64,000 bases of DNA from Kingella_B sp963529665 (GCA_963529665.1 CAUSAG010000009.1:1-64000), one strand, 5' to 3'; numbered from the stretch's first letter, positions 26,484 to 34,833 are shown. The notes: generated by a model not told the origin, from the sequence alone. Made by a program: numbers and translations.

Positions 26484-26855
26484 TTAGTTTGCCTGAAAGC
26501 ACCCGCCATCCAGCGCCAGCGCATTGCCCCAAGCGGTAACCGCCTGCAACACGGGAATCGCCGTGCGCCCCAATTCGGTGAGCGCGTATTCGGTTTTCAG
26601 CGGCGGTTTGGTGCCGTATTGCGTGCGCGAAACCAGCCCGTCCCGCTCCAATTCTTTCAGCTGGCGGCTCAACACCGCCTCGGTGGCAAACACCAGATGC
26701 GCGTGCAATTCGCCAAAGCGTTTTGCCCCGTCTTGCAGGTGATACAGCACCACCGCCTTCCATTTGCCGCCGATTAAATCCATCGCCAGGCTCACCGTGC
26801 AAGCATAGCGTTTGCCGTTTGCTTCTAAGCACTCAGCTGTGCATTCCGTTTTCAT
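26484..26855 (-). CDS. HxlR family transcriptional regulator (1)
   Basis: The 123-residue winged-helix protein has the HxlR core SLAMDLIGGKWKAVVLYHLQDGAKRFGELHAHL, VLSRQLKELERDGLVSRT and an ending of the type LTELGRTAIPVLQAVTAWG. Cys5, Cys9 and Cys19 lie in the N-terminal arm where redox-sensing members of this family (such as HypR, YodB) keep their reactive cysteine. It diverges from the NAD(P)H oxidoreductase gene with an 85 bp gap, which suggests that it represses that gene. The sensing role is inference. Confidence 0.9.
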   Translation of the reverse strand: MKTECTAECLEANGKRYACTVSLAMDLIGGKWKAVVLYHLQDGAKRFGELHAHLVFATEAVLSRQLKELERDGLVSRTQYGTKPPLKTEYALTELGRTAIPVLQAVTAWGNALALDGGCFQAN

Positions 26856-26940
26856 TTTTTTTGCACCTATTCAAAAGGATAGCTCTTGCCTTTGCCGTTT
26901 TGCGCCGCCACAATCCGCGTTTTTCTAGCAAGGAGCAAAC

Positions 26941-27489
26941 ATGGCACTCATCATTCTCGCCCACCCCAACTACGCCCAATCCGTTGCCAACCGAGCCGTT
27001 ATCAACAGCTTGCAAGGCAGCGGCTTGGATTTGGAAATCCGCCCCATCGCCGAGCTGTATCCCGATTTTCAAATTGATGTCGCCGCCGAGCAGCAAGCCC
27101 TGCTGCGCCATCAAACCATCGTGTTCCAATATCCGTTTTATTGGTACAACATGCCCGCCATTTTGAAGCAATGGTTTGACTGCGTGTTCACCTACGGCTT
27201 TGCCTATGGCAGCGCGGGCAGCCGGCTCAAAGGCAAAAATTTTGTCGCCAGCTTTACCGTGGGCGCGCCCGAGCGCGAATACCACACGCTGGGCGAGCAT
27301 CATTTCCCCGTGGCGGAATTTTGCAAAAACCTTGCCCAAACCGCGTATTACGCGCAGATGAATTTTATGCCGCCGTTTTGGTTTCACGGCACATCGCCCG
27401 CGTTATACAGCGCCGACGAAATCCAAGCCAAAGCGCGCGGGCAGGCGGCGCAACTGGCGGCGAAGTTGCAAGCCTTGGAAGCGGCGTAA
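26941..27489 (+). CDS. Flavodoxin-fold NAD(P)H oxidoreductase (KefF/MdaB-like)
   Basis: The 182-residue protein begins MALIILAHPNYAQSVANRAVI, the FMN-binding start of the flavodoxin-like NAD(P)H dehydrogenase family, and has QYPFYWYNMPAILKQWFDCVFTYGFAYG (about 63-90), the family's second signature. Such enzymes reduce quinones by two electrons in the cytoplasm. AAGGAG lies 7-12 bases before the ATG. It is divergent from HxlR regulator 1, its likely controller. A DUS hairpin follows the stop. Confidence 0.88.
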   Translation: MALIILAHPNYAQSVANRAVINSLQGSGLDLEIRPIAELYPDFQIDVAAEQQALLRHQTIVFQYPFYWYNMPAILKQWFDCVFTYGFAYGSAGSRLKGKNFVASFTVGAPEREYHTLGEHHFPVAEFCKNLAQTAYYAQMNFMPPFWFHGTSPALYSADEIQAKARGQAAQLAAKLQALEAA

Positions 27490-27551
27490 AGGCAGCCTGA
27501 AAACGGGTTTATGCCGGTTTGATTGCCGCCTGCGGTTTTCAGGCTGCCTAT
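27488..27551 (+). terminator. DUS-pair terminator after the KefF/MdaB-like gene
   Basis: AAAGGCAGCCTGAAAAC and GGTTTTCAGGCTGCCT flank a 30-base loop that holds further short inverted stretches. The first arm begins at the stop codon. The long loop makes it weaker than its neighbours. Confidence 0.55.
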
Positions 27552-27646
27552 TGTTTCTTTGTGGGCAATACTGCTTCGTTTTTTGGCTATTTATTTGCAT
27601 CATCCGAAAAAATACAATGCCGCCACATTTAACTTACTCGTGGTTT

Positions 27647-27730
27647 CCATTCAGCCTTAGACAAGGCGGCGAGCCGCAGATAGTACAAGTAGTACAGCAA
27701 GGCGAGCCAACGCCGTATAAGGCTGAATGG
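27647..27730. repeat. Correia-like miniature element, copy 1 (variant ends)
   Basis: Perfect 13 bp inverted ends CCATTCAGCCTTA (27647-27659) and TAAGGCTGAATGG (27718-27730) enclose a core that, read on the minus strand, shares ATACGGCGTTG, TGTACTACTTGTAC, GCGG and GCCTTGTCT in order with copies at 46357 and 52219. The core also resembles what I recall of neisserial Correia elements, but the ends here differ. It lies just before the dioxygenase gene and ends 26 bp before its ATG. Confidence 0.7.
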
Positions 27731-27755
27731 GGACGACGACAACGGAGCAAACAGC

Positions 27756-28442
27756 ATGAACACCGCCTTATTCCTCGGGCACGGCAGCCCGATGAACGTG
27801 TTGCGAGACAACGCCTACAACCGCGTCTTCCGCCAAGTGGGCGACAGCCTGCCCGCGCCTCGCGCCATTTTGTGCGTGTCTGCGCACGGCTACGGCAACG
27901 GCACTTGGGTGGGCAGCAGTCCGCGCCCCGAGCTGGCGGAGGAAGTGTGCCGCCTGTTGCCCCACGCCCAGCTAGATCCCAATATGGAGCTAGACCACGG
28001 CGTGTGGACGGTGCTCAAACCGATGTTCCCCGATGCCGATATCCCCGTTGTGCCGTTCAGTTTGGACGCATCGCTCAGCAGCGTGGAACACTTTGAACAA
28101 GCCAAACGCCTGAGCCCGCTGCGCGAACAAGGCGTGCTGATTGTGGGCAGCGGCAACATCGTGCACAACCTGCAAGCGTTCCGCTCCGACGCGCCGCCGT
28201 ATAGCTGGGCGCAGGATTTCAGGCTGCATATCAACGCCGCGCTGCAACAGGGCGAGTTTGACCGCATTGCCGATTATCTGAACCAATGGGGTGAAGCCGC
28301 GCGGCTGTCTGCGCCCACGCCCGAGCATTTTTTGCCGCTGCTGTATGCGCTGGCGCAGCACGATGACGGGCAAGCGGTGGAGCTGTTTAACGATGAAATC
28401 GTGGGCGGCGCATTGAGCATGACTTCCGTGCGCGTGAATTAG
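27756..28442 (+). CDS. LigB/DODA-type extradiol dioxygenase family protein (YgiD-like), shortened
   Basis: The 228-residue protein begins ALFLGHGSPMNVL (His9) and has VSAHG (His44), LDHGVWTVL, GSGNIVHNL (His137) and TPEHFLPLLYAL, the marks of the YgiD/DODA branch, whose members bind a metal and open catechol rings. Compared with what I recall of E. coli YgiD (about 262 residues), the segment after GTWVG is missing about 27 residues, including the conserved HDFGGFP stretch, in frame. The known metal histidines remain, so activity is uncertain. GGAG precedes the ATG. A Correia-like element sits directly upstream. Confidence 0.8.
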   Translation: MNTALFLGHGSPMNVLRDNAYNRVFRQVGDSLPAPRAILCVSAHGYGNGTWVGSSPRPELAEEVCRLLPHAQLDPNMELDHGVWTVLKPMFPDADIPVVPFSLDASLSSVEHFEQAKRLSPLREQGVLIVGSGNIVHNLQAFRSDAPPYSWAQDFRLHINAALQQGEFDRIADYLNQWGEAARLSAPTPEHFLPLLYALAQHDDGQAVELFNDEIVGGALSMTSVRVN

Positions 28443-28553
28443 GCGCGGCGGCAAAGCGAAATGCGGCGAAGCAAAATGCAACAGCCCGCATCAGCCAAAG
28501 GGCGTATTTTTCAATGCGCCCTTTTTTGCGCCGCGCGGTTTGATTTCAGATTG

Positions 28554-28592
28554 AGGCAGCCTGAAAACGGGAGGGTATCGTTTCAGGCTGCC
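28554..28592. terminator. DUS-pair hairpin between convergent genes
   Basis: AGGCAGCCTGAAA (28554-28566) and TTTCAGGCTGCC (28581-28592) form a 12 bp stem between the convergent dioxygenase and ABC permease genes. It has no long T-run, but it can serve both strands. Confidence 0.55.
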
Positions 28593-28614
28593 GCACAACG
28601 CGCGTTTACCCGCC

Positions 28615-29742
28615 TTAGCCTTGTTTTTCCAACATCTTGCGAAACCGCACCAGCGCCAGCCCCAAAAACACCACCCCCGCCACCGACAGCGCAACGAGCT
28701 GCACCCACACCGTTTCCAGCCCCGCGCCGCGAAACATCACCGATTGCGCAAAGTAAGCAAACTGCGTACTGGGCCAATATTCGCTTACCCGCTGCGCCAT
28801 TTCGGGCATATTGGCGCGCGGCGAAGTGCTGCCTGAAAACATCATGAACACGATGTAAGTGGGCACCATCAGCAGGCTGTATTGCGGCATGGTGGGCGCA
28901 AGCGTGGCGAGCATCACCGACAGCGAAGCCACCGAAAACATAAACAACACCACGCCCAGCGCATACAGCCCAAACGACCCCACCAATTCCGCGCCCACCG
29001 CGCCGCCCACCACAAACTTCATGCTCAACACCGCCGCCGCGCTCACCACCAAGCCGTTTGCCAAAATTTTAGAAGCTACGATTTCGGTGGCGGTTACCGG
29101 CATCACCAGCAAATGCTCCATCGTGCCGCGTTCGCGCTCCCGAATCACCGCCGCGCCCACCAACACCAGCGTAATCAACATAATATTGTTGCCCGCTATC
29201 GCCGCGCCCATAAACCAACTGCTTTGGTTGTTCGGGTTGTATTGCAGGTTCACCGCCGCGCGCACGGGCATCGCTTGGCTGATTTGTTGCTTCACGCCCA
29301 TAAATTCTTGGATTTCGCGGCTGAAAATCTGCGCAATATAGCTCGAGCCCACGCCCGCTTGCGTCATCGCCGTGGCATCCACCAAAAGCTGCGCTTCGGG
29401 CGCGCGCCCGGCCAACACGTCGCGCTGGAAGTTCGGCGGGAATTCCAACACAAAGGTGAGCTGGCTTTTGTCCAGCAATTCATGCGTGTCTTGCGGGTTG
29501 ATGTAAACGGGCTTGGCAAACTGCGGCGGCAGCAGCGCGGCAACAATTTGGCGCGTGAGCGGGCTGCGGTCGTAGTCCACGATGCCGATGTTGGCGTTTC
29601 TCACATCGGATGTGGCGTTGGTGGCGGTGTTGTACACCATCGTACTGAACATCATCACGATGAAAATCACCAAAATCGTGTCGCTCAACAGGCTGCGTAG
29701 TTCTTTAGACGATAGGGCGAGAATGTTTTTTAGGGTACGCAT
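28615..29742 (-). CDS. ABC-2 type transporter permease (YhhJ/YbhR-like), second of pair
   Basis: The 375-residue membrane protein has one N-terminal helix (TILVIFIVMMFSTMVYN), a large periplasmic domain (about 45-180: IGIVDYDRSPLTRQIVAALLPP..), and five C-terminal helices starting near AAIAGNNIMLITLVLVGAA, with IRERERGTMEHLLVMPVTATEI between them, the ABC-2 signature loop. It lies 58 bp after the first permease and is probably cotranscribed. The pair resembles the YbhS/YbhR or YhhJ exporters, but the ATPase and adaptor genes are absent here. Confidence 0.9.
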   Translation of the reverse strand: MRTLKNILALSSKELRSLLSDTILVIFIVMMFSTMVYNTATNATSDVRNANIGIVDYDRSPLTRQIVAALLPPQFAKPVYINPQDTHELLDKSQLTFVLEFPPNFQRDVLAGRAPEAQLLVDATAMTQAGVGSSYIAQIFSREIQEFMGVKQQISQAMPVRAAVNLQYNPNNQSSWFMGAAIAGNNIMLITLVLVGAAVIRERERGTMEHLLVMPVTATEIVASKILANGLVVSAAAVLSMKFVVGGAVGAELVGSFGLYALGVVLFMFSVASLSVMLATLAPTMPQYSLLMVPTYIVFMMFSGSTSPRANMPEMAQRVSEYWPSTQFAYFAQSVMFRGAGLETVWVQLVALSVAGVVFLGLALVRFRKMLEKQG

Positions 29743-29800
29743 TTTAGATGCTTTCTGGGGATGAGACAGCCTGAAAAACCAGTTTCAGGCTGCCTAAGCG

Positions 29801-30937
29801 TTATTTCTCTTGCTTTTGCAAACTCAAACACGCCAGCGTTAAAAACACGGCGGCAAACATCGCCAGCATGGCGTATTCCTTGCCAAAATCCCACATATCC
29901 AAACCTTTGGTAAAACCGCCGATGGACACTCGCTGATACCACGACGCGGGAAAGCTCACACCAATCACATACGCGCCGCCGCTCATGGTGGAGACGGGAT
30001 ACATCAGGCCCGAGAAATTGGAGGCAATGGTTACGCTGCCGATGGCAGAGATGAAAAACGCCGCCGTTTGCGATTTGGTGAACGCCGAAACCAGCAGCCC
30101 GAACGCCGTTGCCGCCGCAACGTGCAGCAGCGTGCCGATAAACAGCGCCGTCAGCGAGCCTTTGAGCGGCACGCCAAACCAAAACACAATCATCAGCGAA
30201 AGCGACACAAAATTAAACACGCCCATCGCCAAATAAGGCAGTTGCTTGCCAATCAGATACTGCGGCACGCTGGCGGGGCTGGCGTATAAATTGGCGATGG
30301 AGCCGATTTCGCGTTCGCGCACCACCGAAAGCGCGGTCATAATCGCAGGAATCATGGTCAGCACCATCATCAACACATTGGGCACAATCGCGTTCATGCT
30401 TTTGAAGTCTTGATTGTAAAGAAAGCGCGGCACAATGGCGGCGGCTTTGGGCAAATCCATGCCGCGCGCTTTGAGCGTGTCCAAGTTATACCGCTGCACC
30501 ATGCTTTGCGCGTAGGCTTGGATGTTGCTGGCGTTAAATGGAATGGTGCCGTCTATATAAAAACCGATTTCAGGCTGCCGCCCCTGTGCCAAGCTGCGCC
30601 CGAAATCGGGCGGCACATCAATCACCAGCACCACTTGGTTGCTTTTCAAGCGCGCTTCCGCTTCTTGCAGGGAATACACGGGCGGCTGCTCTTTGAAATA
30701 CGGCGAGCCACGGAAATACTCAACCATGTGGCGGCTGGCTGCCGATTGGTCGCGGTCTAACACGGAAAATTTCAGGTTCGCCACGTCAAACGAAATCGCC
30801 CAGCCCACGGCGGCGAGCATAATCGCCGGGCCGAGCGCGGCGAAAAACAGGCGGATTTTGTCGCGCAGCAATTCTTTGGCTTCGCGGCGGGCAAAGGTGA
30901 GGACGGTAGCAAACCAGTAGGCAAGAGAATGAGACAT
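29801..30937 (-). CDS. ABC-2 type transporter permease, first of pair
   Basis: This 378-residue relative of the next gene has the same plan: a first helix (LFFAALGPAIMLAAVGWAIS), a periplasmic domain with FSVLDRDQSAASRHMVEYF, then VPNVLMMVLTMIPAIMTALSVVREREIGSIANLYASP (about 205-240) and the C-terminal helices. I start at MSHSLAYWF (30937), because the longer frame reads through a DUS-like stretch (RRLPLP). No ATP-binding cassette or HlyD-type gene lies upstream: 30938-31274 holds only DUS copies and part of a DUS-flanked repeat. Confidence 0.88.
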   Translation of the reverse strand: MSHSLAYWFATVLTFARREAKELLRDKIRLFFAALGPAIMLAAVGWAISFDVANLKFSVLDRDQSAASRHMVEYFRGSPYFKEQPPVYSLQEAEARLKSNQVVLVIDVPPDFGRSLAQGRQPEIGFYIDGTIPFNASNIQAYAQSMVQRYNLDTLKARGMDLPKAAAIVPRFLYNQDFKSMNAIVPNVLMMVLTMIPAIMTALSVVREREIGSIANLYASPASVPQYLIGKQLPYLAMGVFNFVSLSLMIVFWFGVPLKGSLTALFIGTLLHVAAATAFGLLVSAFTKSQTAAFFISAIGSVTIASNFSGLMYPVSTMSGGAYVIGVSFPASWYQRVSIGGFTKGLDMWDFGKEYAMLAMFAAVFLTLACLSLQKQEK

Positions 30938-31274
30938 AATGAAATGGAATGGCAAAGGCAGCCTGCGTAGCAAAGCGGAGTTGCGAAGCTAAAACGAGTT
31001 TGGTAAAGCGAAAACAATGGCAACAGGCAAAATTTTATGAAACAAAATATTGGTTTAGTCTTTTCAGGCTGCCGAATTATAGGAGCTTGCTGGATGGGTG
31101 TCCAATTTTGCTTTTCAGGCTGCCTTAGGCGTTTTGCCGATGATTTGCCAATCATTTACCCATCATTTTGTAAACAAGATGCGCTGCCACGCAAACAAAT
31201 CTTTACAAAAACCGCGTTATGCCATAACATTTGCGCCGCACTTTTGCACTCAATAAACAAAGGAAAAAAGAGTC
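30938..31274. repeat. Gene-free gap with degenerate DUS repeats
   Basis: This gap between divergent genes holds a degenerate copy of the DUS-flanked repeat (GCGAAGCTAAAACGAG near 30986), and DUS copies at about 31061 and 31116. The region before 31275 (AAAGGAAAAAAGAG) carries the ribosome-binding site of the DUF4198 gene. I see no further gene. Confidence 0.5.
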
Positions 31275-32075
31275 ATGAAAAAAGCAGTATTGGCGGCGCT
31301 GTTGTGCGCTGTTTCGTTGTCTGCCCATGCGCATCGGGTGTGGGTGTCCACCAACCACACGCACGGCGGCGAGATTTTGAAAGCGGAATTGGGCTATGGC
31401 GAGTTCCCCGAATTTGAGCCGATTGCCAAAGAGCGGTTGGATATTTTTAAGCCGTTGCAACTGATTACGCCGCAGGGCAAGCAAAACTTGGTGCAAAAAG
31501 GTTTGCACAATTATCAATATGAAAGCGCGAAGCCCGTGAAAGACGGCAGTTTTTTGGTGTTGGCGGAATATCAGCCAACGTTTTGGTCAAAAAACGCGGC
31601 GGGCTGGAAGCGGCAGAATATGAAAGAAATGCCCGATGCCACTTATTGCGAGCAAACGCGGATGTATGGCAAGAATATTGTGAACGTGGGGCATGAAAGC
31701 GCGGATACGGCGGTGATTACGCGCCCTGTGGGGCAGATGTTGGAGATTGTACCGCTGGATAACCCTGCCAATGTGCAGGTGGGCGAGCGCTTTAAGGTGA
31801 AAGTGTTGCTTAACGGCGAGCCGCTGCCCAATGCCACGCTCACGGCAACGTTTGACGGCTTTGACACCAGCGATAGACGCAAATCGCACAAGGTGGAAGC
31901 GCAGGCGTTTTCAGACACCACGGGCGATGATGGTACGGTGGCGATTATTCCGCTGCGACAAGGCTTTTGGAAGGCAAGCGTGGAGCATAAATCGGATTTC
32001 TCCGACCAAAAGGTATGCCAAAAAATAGCGAATTACAGCACGCTCACATTCCAGATTGGGCATTCGCATCATTAG
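31275..32075 (+). CDS. DUF4198 domain-containing periplasmic protein
   Basis: The 266-residue protein has a Sec signal peptide (MKKAVLAALLCAVSLSAHA, cut near 19), then HRVWVSTNHTHGGEILKAELGYGEFPEF, the DUF4198 start with histidines close to the mature N-terminus. The C-terminal half (about 155-260) reads as an Ig-like domain: VGERFKVKVLLNGEPLPNATLTATFDGF, GDDGTVAIIPLRQGFWKASVEHK. It ends GHSHH. DUF4198 proteins are often found with metal uptake systems, and the His-rich ends fit metal binding, but no transporter is adjacent. Its 3' end is overlapped by the extended frame of the opposite-strand sugar transporter. Confidence 0.85.
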   Translation: MKKAVLAALLCAVSLSAHAHRVWVSTNHTHGGEILKAELGYGEFPEFEPIAKERLDIFKPLQLITPQGKQNLVQKGLHNYQYESAKPVKDGSFLVLAEYQPTFWSKNAAGWKRQNMKEMPDATYCEQTRMYGKNIVNVGHESADTAVITRPVGQMLEIVPLDNPANVQVGERFKVKVLLNGEPLPNATLTATFDGFDTSDRRKSHKVEAQAFSDTTGDDGTVAIIPLRQGFWKASVEHKSDFSDQKVCQKIANYSTLTFQIGHSHH

Positions 32076-33014
32076 TGCGTGAGCTGTTTTGATAAAGGCA
32101 GCCTGAAAATATGTTTTCAGGCTGCTTTTGCTATTTTTCAGGCTGCCTAACCATTCAGCCCAATCATCACCCCACCTAATCACCACCATCGCCAGCCCCG
32201 CCAGCACAAAGCGCATTTCTTTGCGCGTTTTCTTTTCGCCCAGCAGGAAAATGCTGCCCAGCGTGGCGATGACCACATTCATCTGCGACAGGGTAAAGCC
32301 TGTGGCGACGCCGTTGCGGGCGGGTTCGATGGACATCAGATAAGTGAGCGCGGCAAAGGAAAACACCACGCCGCCAATGAGGTTTTGCAGTGATTTTTTG
32401 TCCCACGGACGGCTGCCGTCGCGGGCGAGCAGCGACAGCACTACCGCCGCCGTCGCCATGCCCACCGCCTGCGGCAGGAATTTCGTCTGCCCCGAAGACT
32501 CGGTGAAGTTGGGGAAAAAGGAGTAGCCCACATAGCCGACGGTGGAAATCAGCAGCGTGATGATGCCGGTTTTCAGGCTGCCTTTGCCGTCGGCGGGTGG
32601 ATTTTCCTTTTTGGTGGTGAGCGCGATGCCCGCGATAATCAGCACCAGCGCCAGCGCGCCCACAATTTTCTGCGTCGCGCTGCTCCATTCGCCAAACACC
32701 GCCACGCCCATCAGCGAGGTGCCCACCAGTTGCATCCCCGTGGAAATCGGCAGGGCTTGCGACACGCCGATTTGCGTGTAGGCGCGGTATTGGTTCATCT
32801 GCCCGAACGCCCAAAACGCGCCCGATAAAAAGCCCATCAGGAGCGTTCGTCCGTCGGTTTCAGGCTGCATCACGAGCCAGAACAGCACCACTACCGCCAG
32901 CGTGCCCAGCGTGGCGCCCATAATCTGCTGCGTGGGGCGGCCGCCGATGCGGGCGACGCACAGCGGCAGCATGCCCCAAAACAGGGCGGGGAGAAGACCG
33001 ATGAGAAGGTTCAT
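31911..33014 (-). CDS. GRP family sugar transporter, frameshifted C-terminal end
   Basis: The first 279 residues are a ten-helix drug/metabolite-type transporter of the GRP family (GlcU-like), starting MNLLIGLLPALFWGMLPLC. They include PISTGMQLVGTSLMGVAVFGEW and GFTLSQMNVVIATLGSIFLLGEKKT. After LAGLAMVVI the frame becomes RWGDDWAEWLGSLKN and runs 79 residues more through two DUS and the antisense of the DUF4198 gene. Dropping one base (32177) restores VVIGGVMIGLNG and a stop at 32147-32149, beside the terminator. So one inserted base most likely lengthened the protein from about 289 to 367 residues. The substrate is probably a sugar; this is family-based. Confidence 0.8.
   Translation of the reverse strand: MNLLIGLLPALFWGMLPLCVARIGGRPTQQIMGATLGTLAVVVLFWLVMQPETDGRTLLMGFLSGAFWAFGQMNQYRAYTQIGVSQALPISTGMQLVGTSLMGVAVFGEWSSATQKIVGALALVLIIAGIALTTKKENPPADGKGSLKTGIITLLISTVGYVGYSFFPNFTESSGQTKFLPQAVGMATAAVVLSLLARDGSRPWDKKSLQNLIGGVVFSFAALTYLMSIEPARNGVATGFTLSQMNVVIATLGSIFLLGEKKTRKEMRFVLAGLAMVVIRWGDDWAEWLGSLKNSKSSLKTYFQAAFIKTAHALMMRMPNLECERAVIRYFLAYLLVGEIRFMLHACLPKALSQRNNRHRTIIARGV
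32094..32129. terminator. DUS-pair terminator between DUF4198 and sugar transporter genes
   Basis: AAAGGCAGCCTGAAAA (32094-32109) and TTTTCAGGCTGCTTTT (32114-32129) form a tight stem with a 4-base loop 18 bases after the DUF4198 stop. It would serve both genes if the sugar transporter ended at its ancestral stop at 32147, which supports that end. Confidence 0.75.
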
Positions 33015-33140
33015 ATGGATTCCTTTGGGGTTGTGAAGCGGGAGGCAGTCTGAAACGTGATTTTTCTGTTTCAGGCTGCCTTCACATCATACGCCAAGGC
33101 AGCCTGAAAATATTGTTGCATAAACTGCGCAATAGATTGT

Positions 33141-33485
33141 TTACCTCGCCCGCTGCCGATGCGCGTCGCCCCACGCTTTCAAGGCCGCCAGCACGGGGGC
33201 GAGGGTTTGGCCGTATGCGCTGAGGCGGTATTCCACGCGCGGCGGCACTTGGGCATAGACGGTGCGTTCGATGATGCCGTCGGCTTCCAGTGCGCGCAGT
33301 TGCGCGGTCAGCGTGCGCTGCGACACCGTGGGCAGGATGCGGCGGATTTCATTGAAGCGCAGCACGCCGTCGGTGTGCAGGCGGTAGAGTATCGTGCCTT
33401 TCCACTTGCCGCCGATAACGGCCAGCGCGGCTTCCACCGAGCAGCCTTCGGCGCAGTCAAATGCGGTGTGTGCGGTTTTGCCCAT
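33141..33485 (-). CDS. HxlR family transcriptional regulator (2)
   Basis: The 114-residue protein has the core CSVEAALAVIGGKWKGTILYRLHTDGVLRFNEIRRIL, QRTLTAQLRALEADGIIERTVY and PRVEYRLSAYGQTLAPVLAALKAWG. I start at 33485, with GGAAC upstream, because the longer frame crosses two DUS. Cys11 and Cys15 lie in the N-terminal arm, and Cys15 sits where quinone- or disulfide-sensing relatives (QorR, YodB type) have their sensor. The divergent zinc-free quinone oxidoreductase gene, 159 bp away, is the likely target (inference). Confidence 0.88.
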   Translation of the reverse strand: MGKTAHTAFDCAEGCSVEAALAVIGGKWKGTILYRLHTDGVLRFNEIRRILPTVSQRTLTAQLRALEADGIIERTVYAQVPPRVEYRLSAYGQTLAPVLAALKAWGDAHRQRAR

Positions 33486-33644
33486 GATTTGTTCCTTTGA
33501 AAACGGTTTCAGACGACGTTTTGCTTTTTCAGGCTGCCTTTTGCAGTATCTTATAAGTAACCTACTGAAAAATAAGTGCGTTCTTAACAAGCGCGGGCGT
33601 ATATCTTATGATGGCCGCTCCTTTTTCACAACCGGAGAAACACC

Positions 33645-34658
33645 ATGAAAGCCGTCGGATTCAACCGCCCGCTGCCCGTCAGCGACGAAAACAGCCTGCT
33701 CGACATCGAACTGCCCGCGCCCGAACCCAAGCCGCACGATTTGTTGGTGGAAGTGCATGCCGTGTCGGTCAATCCCGCCGACGTGAAAGTCCGCGCCGCG
33801 CACACGCCTGCCGAAGGGCAGTACCGCGTGTTGGGCTGGGACGCGGCAGGTGTGGTCAAAGCCGTCGGCAGCGCAGTGCGCGGCTTTGCGGCGGGCGACG
33901 AGGTGTATTACGCGGGCGTGATCAACCGTCAGGGCTCGTATGCCCAATTGCAGGCGGTGGACAGCCGCATCGCCGCCAAAAAACCGCGCACGCTGGATTT
34001 TGCCCAAGCCGCCGCGCTGCCGCTTACCGCGCTTACCGCGTGGGAAACGCTGTTTGACCGCCTCGACGTAAACAAACCCGTGGCAGGCGGCAGCCGCGCC
34101 CTGCTGCTGGTGGGCGGCGCGGGCGGGGTCGGCTCGATTACCGTGCAACTGCTCAAAACGCTCACCGACATCCAAATCATCGCCACCGCTTCGCGCTCCA
34201 AAAGCGAAGCATGGCTGCGCCGCCTCGGCGCGGATTTTGTGATTAACCATCACCACAGCCTGCCCGAACAGGTGGAAAAACTCGGCATCGGCGCACCCTC
34301 GTGGGCGTTTTCCACCAGCCATACCGAACATTACCTGCCGCAACTGGCGGAACTGCTTGCCCCGCAAGGCCGCATTGCGCTGATTGACGACCCCGCCGTG
34401 CTCGATGCCAATCCGCTGAAAGGCAAAAGTATCTCGCTGCATTGGGAATTCATGTTCACCCGCCCCATGCGCGAAACCGCCGACATCGCGCGCCAGGGCG
34501 AAATCCTTGCCAAAGTCGCGCAACTGGTGGACGAAGGCCGCCTGCACAGCACTGTCACGCAAACCATCAACGGCATCAACGCCGCCAACCTGCGCCGCGC
34601 GCATCAGATGGTGGAACGCGGCGACATGGTGGGCAAAGTGGTGCTGGCAGGCTGGTGA
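33645..34658 (+). CDS. Zinc-binding alcohol dehydrogenase family/quinone oxidoreductase
   Basis: The 337-residue medium-chain reductase has an N-terminal GroES-like domain (EVHAVSVNPADVKVRAAH, LGWDAAGVVKAVGSAVRGF) and a Rossmann domain with GGSRALLLVGGAGGVGSITVQLLK (about 147-170). Structural-zinc cysteines are absent, so it belongs to the zinc-free quinone oxidoreductase side despite the family name. It probably reduces quinones or enones with NADPH. GGAG lies about 10 bases before the ATG. The divergent HxlR gene is its probable regulator. The block is bracketed by near-identical hairpins and foreign DUS, hinting at transfer. Confidence 0.9.
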   Translation: MKAVGFNRPLPVSDENSLLDIELPAPEPKPHDLLVEVHAVSVNPADVKVRAAHTPAEGQYRVLGWDAAGVVKAVGSAVRGFAAGDEVYYAGVINRQGSYAQLQAVDSRIAAKKPRTLDFAQAAALPLTALTAWETLFDRLDVNKPVAGGSRALLLVGGAGGVGSITVQLLKTLTDIQIIATASRSKSEAWLRRLGADFVINHHHSLPEQVEKLGIGAPSWAFSTSHTEHYLPQLAELLAPQGRIALIDDPAVLDANPLKGKSISLHWEFMFTRPMRETADIARQGEILAKVAQLVDEGRLHSTVTQTINGINAANLRRAHQMVERGDMVGKVVLAGW

Positions 34659-34690
34659 GGCAGCCTGAAAGCCTGATTTGAACGCACAGC

Positions 34691-34735
34691 AAAAGCGGCC
34701 TGAAACGTGATTTTTCTGTTTCAGGCCGCCTTTTG
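34691..34735 (+). terminator. Variant-DUS hairpin terminator after the oxidoreductase gene
   Basis: AAAAGCGGCCTGAAAC (34691-34706) pairs with GTTTCAGGCCGCCTTTT (34719-34735), with a T-rich right end. The arms carry GGCCTGAA instead of the host GCAGCCTGAA. The inner text is the same as the hairpin at 33043-33082. Confidence 0.7.
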
Positions 34736-34833
34736 CGTGGGCGGCACAGCCTGAAAACCCGTTTTACCGCTTTCAGGCTGCCTTTGTTCAATCATTCAAG
34801 CAAGGTTTTTTCAGGCTGCCTATGCCTATTGCC

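Noticed and set aside
27551..28096. Open frame overlapping the dioxygenase gene on the same strand
   Set aside because: It reads through a miniature element and the dioxygenase gene in another frame, lacks domain features and has an Arg/Gln-rich composition typical of a shadow frame.
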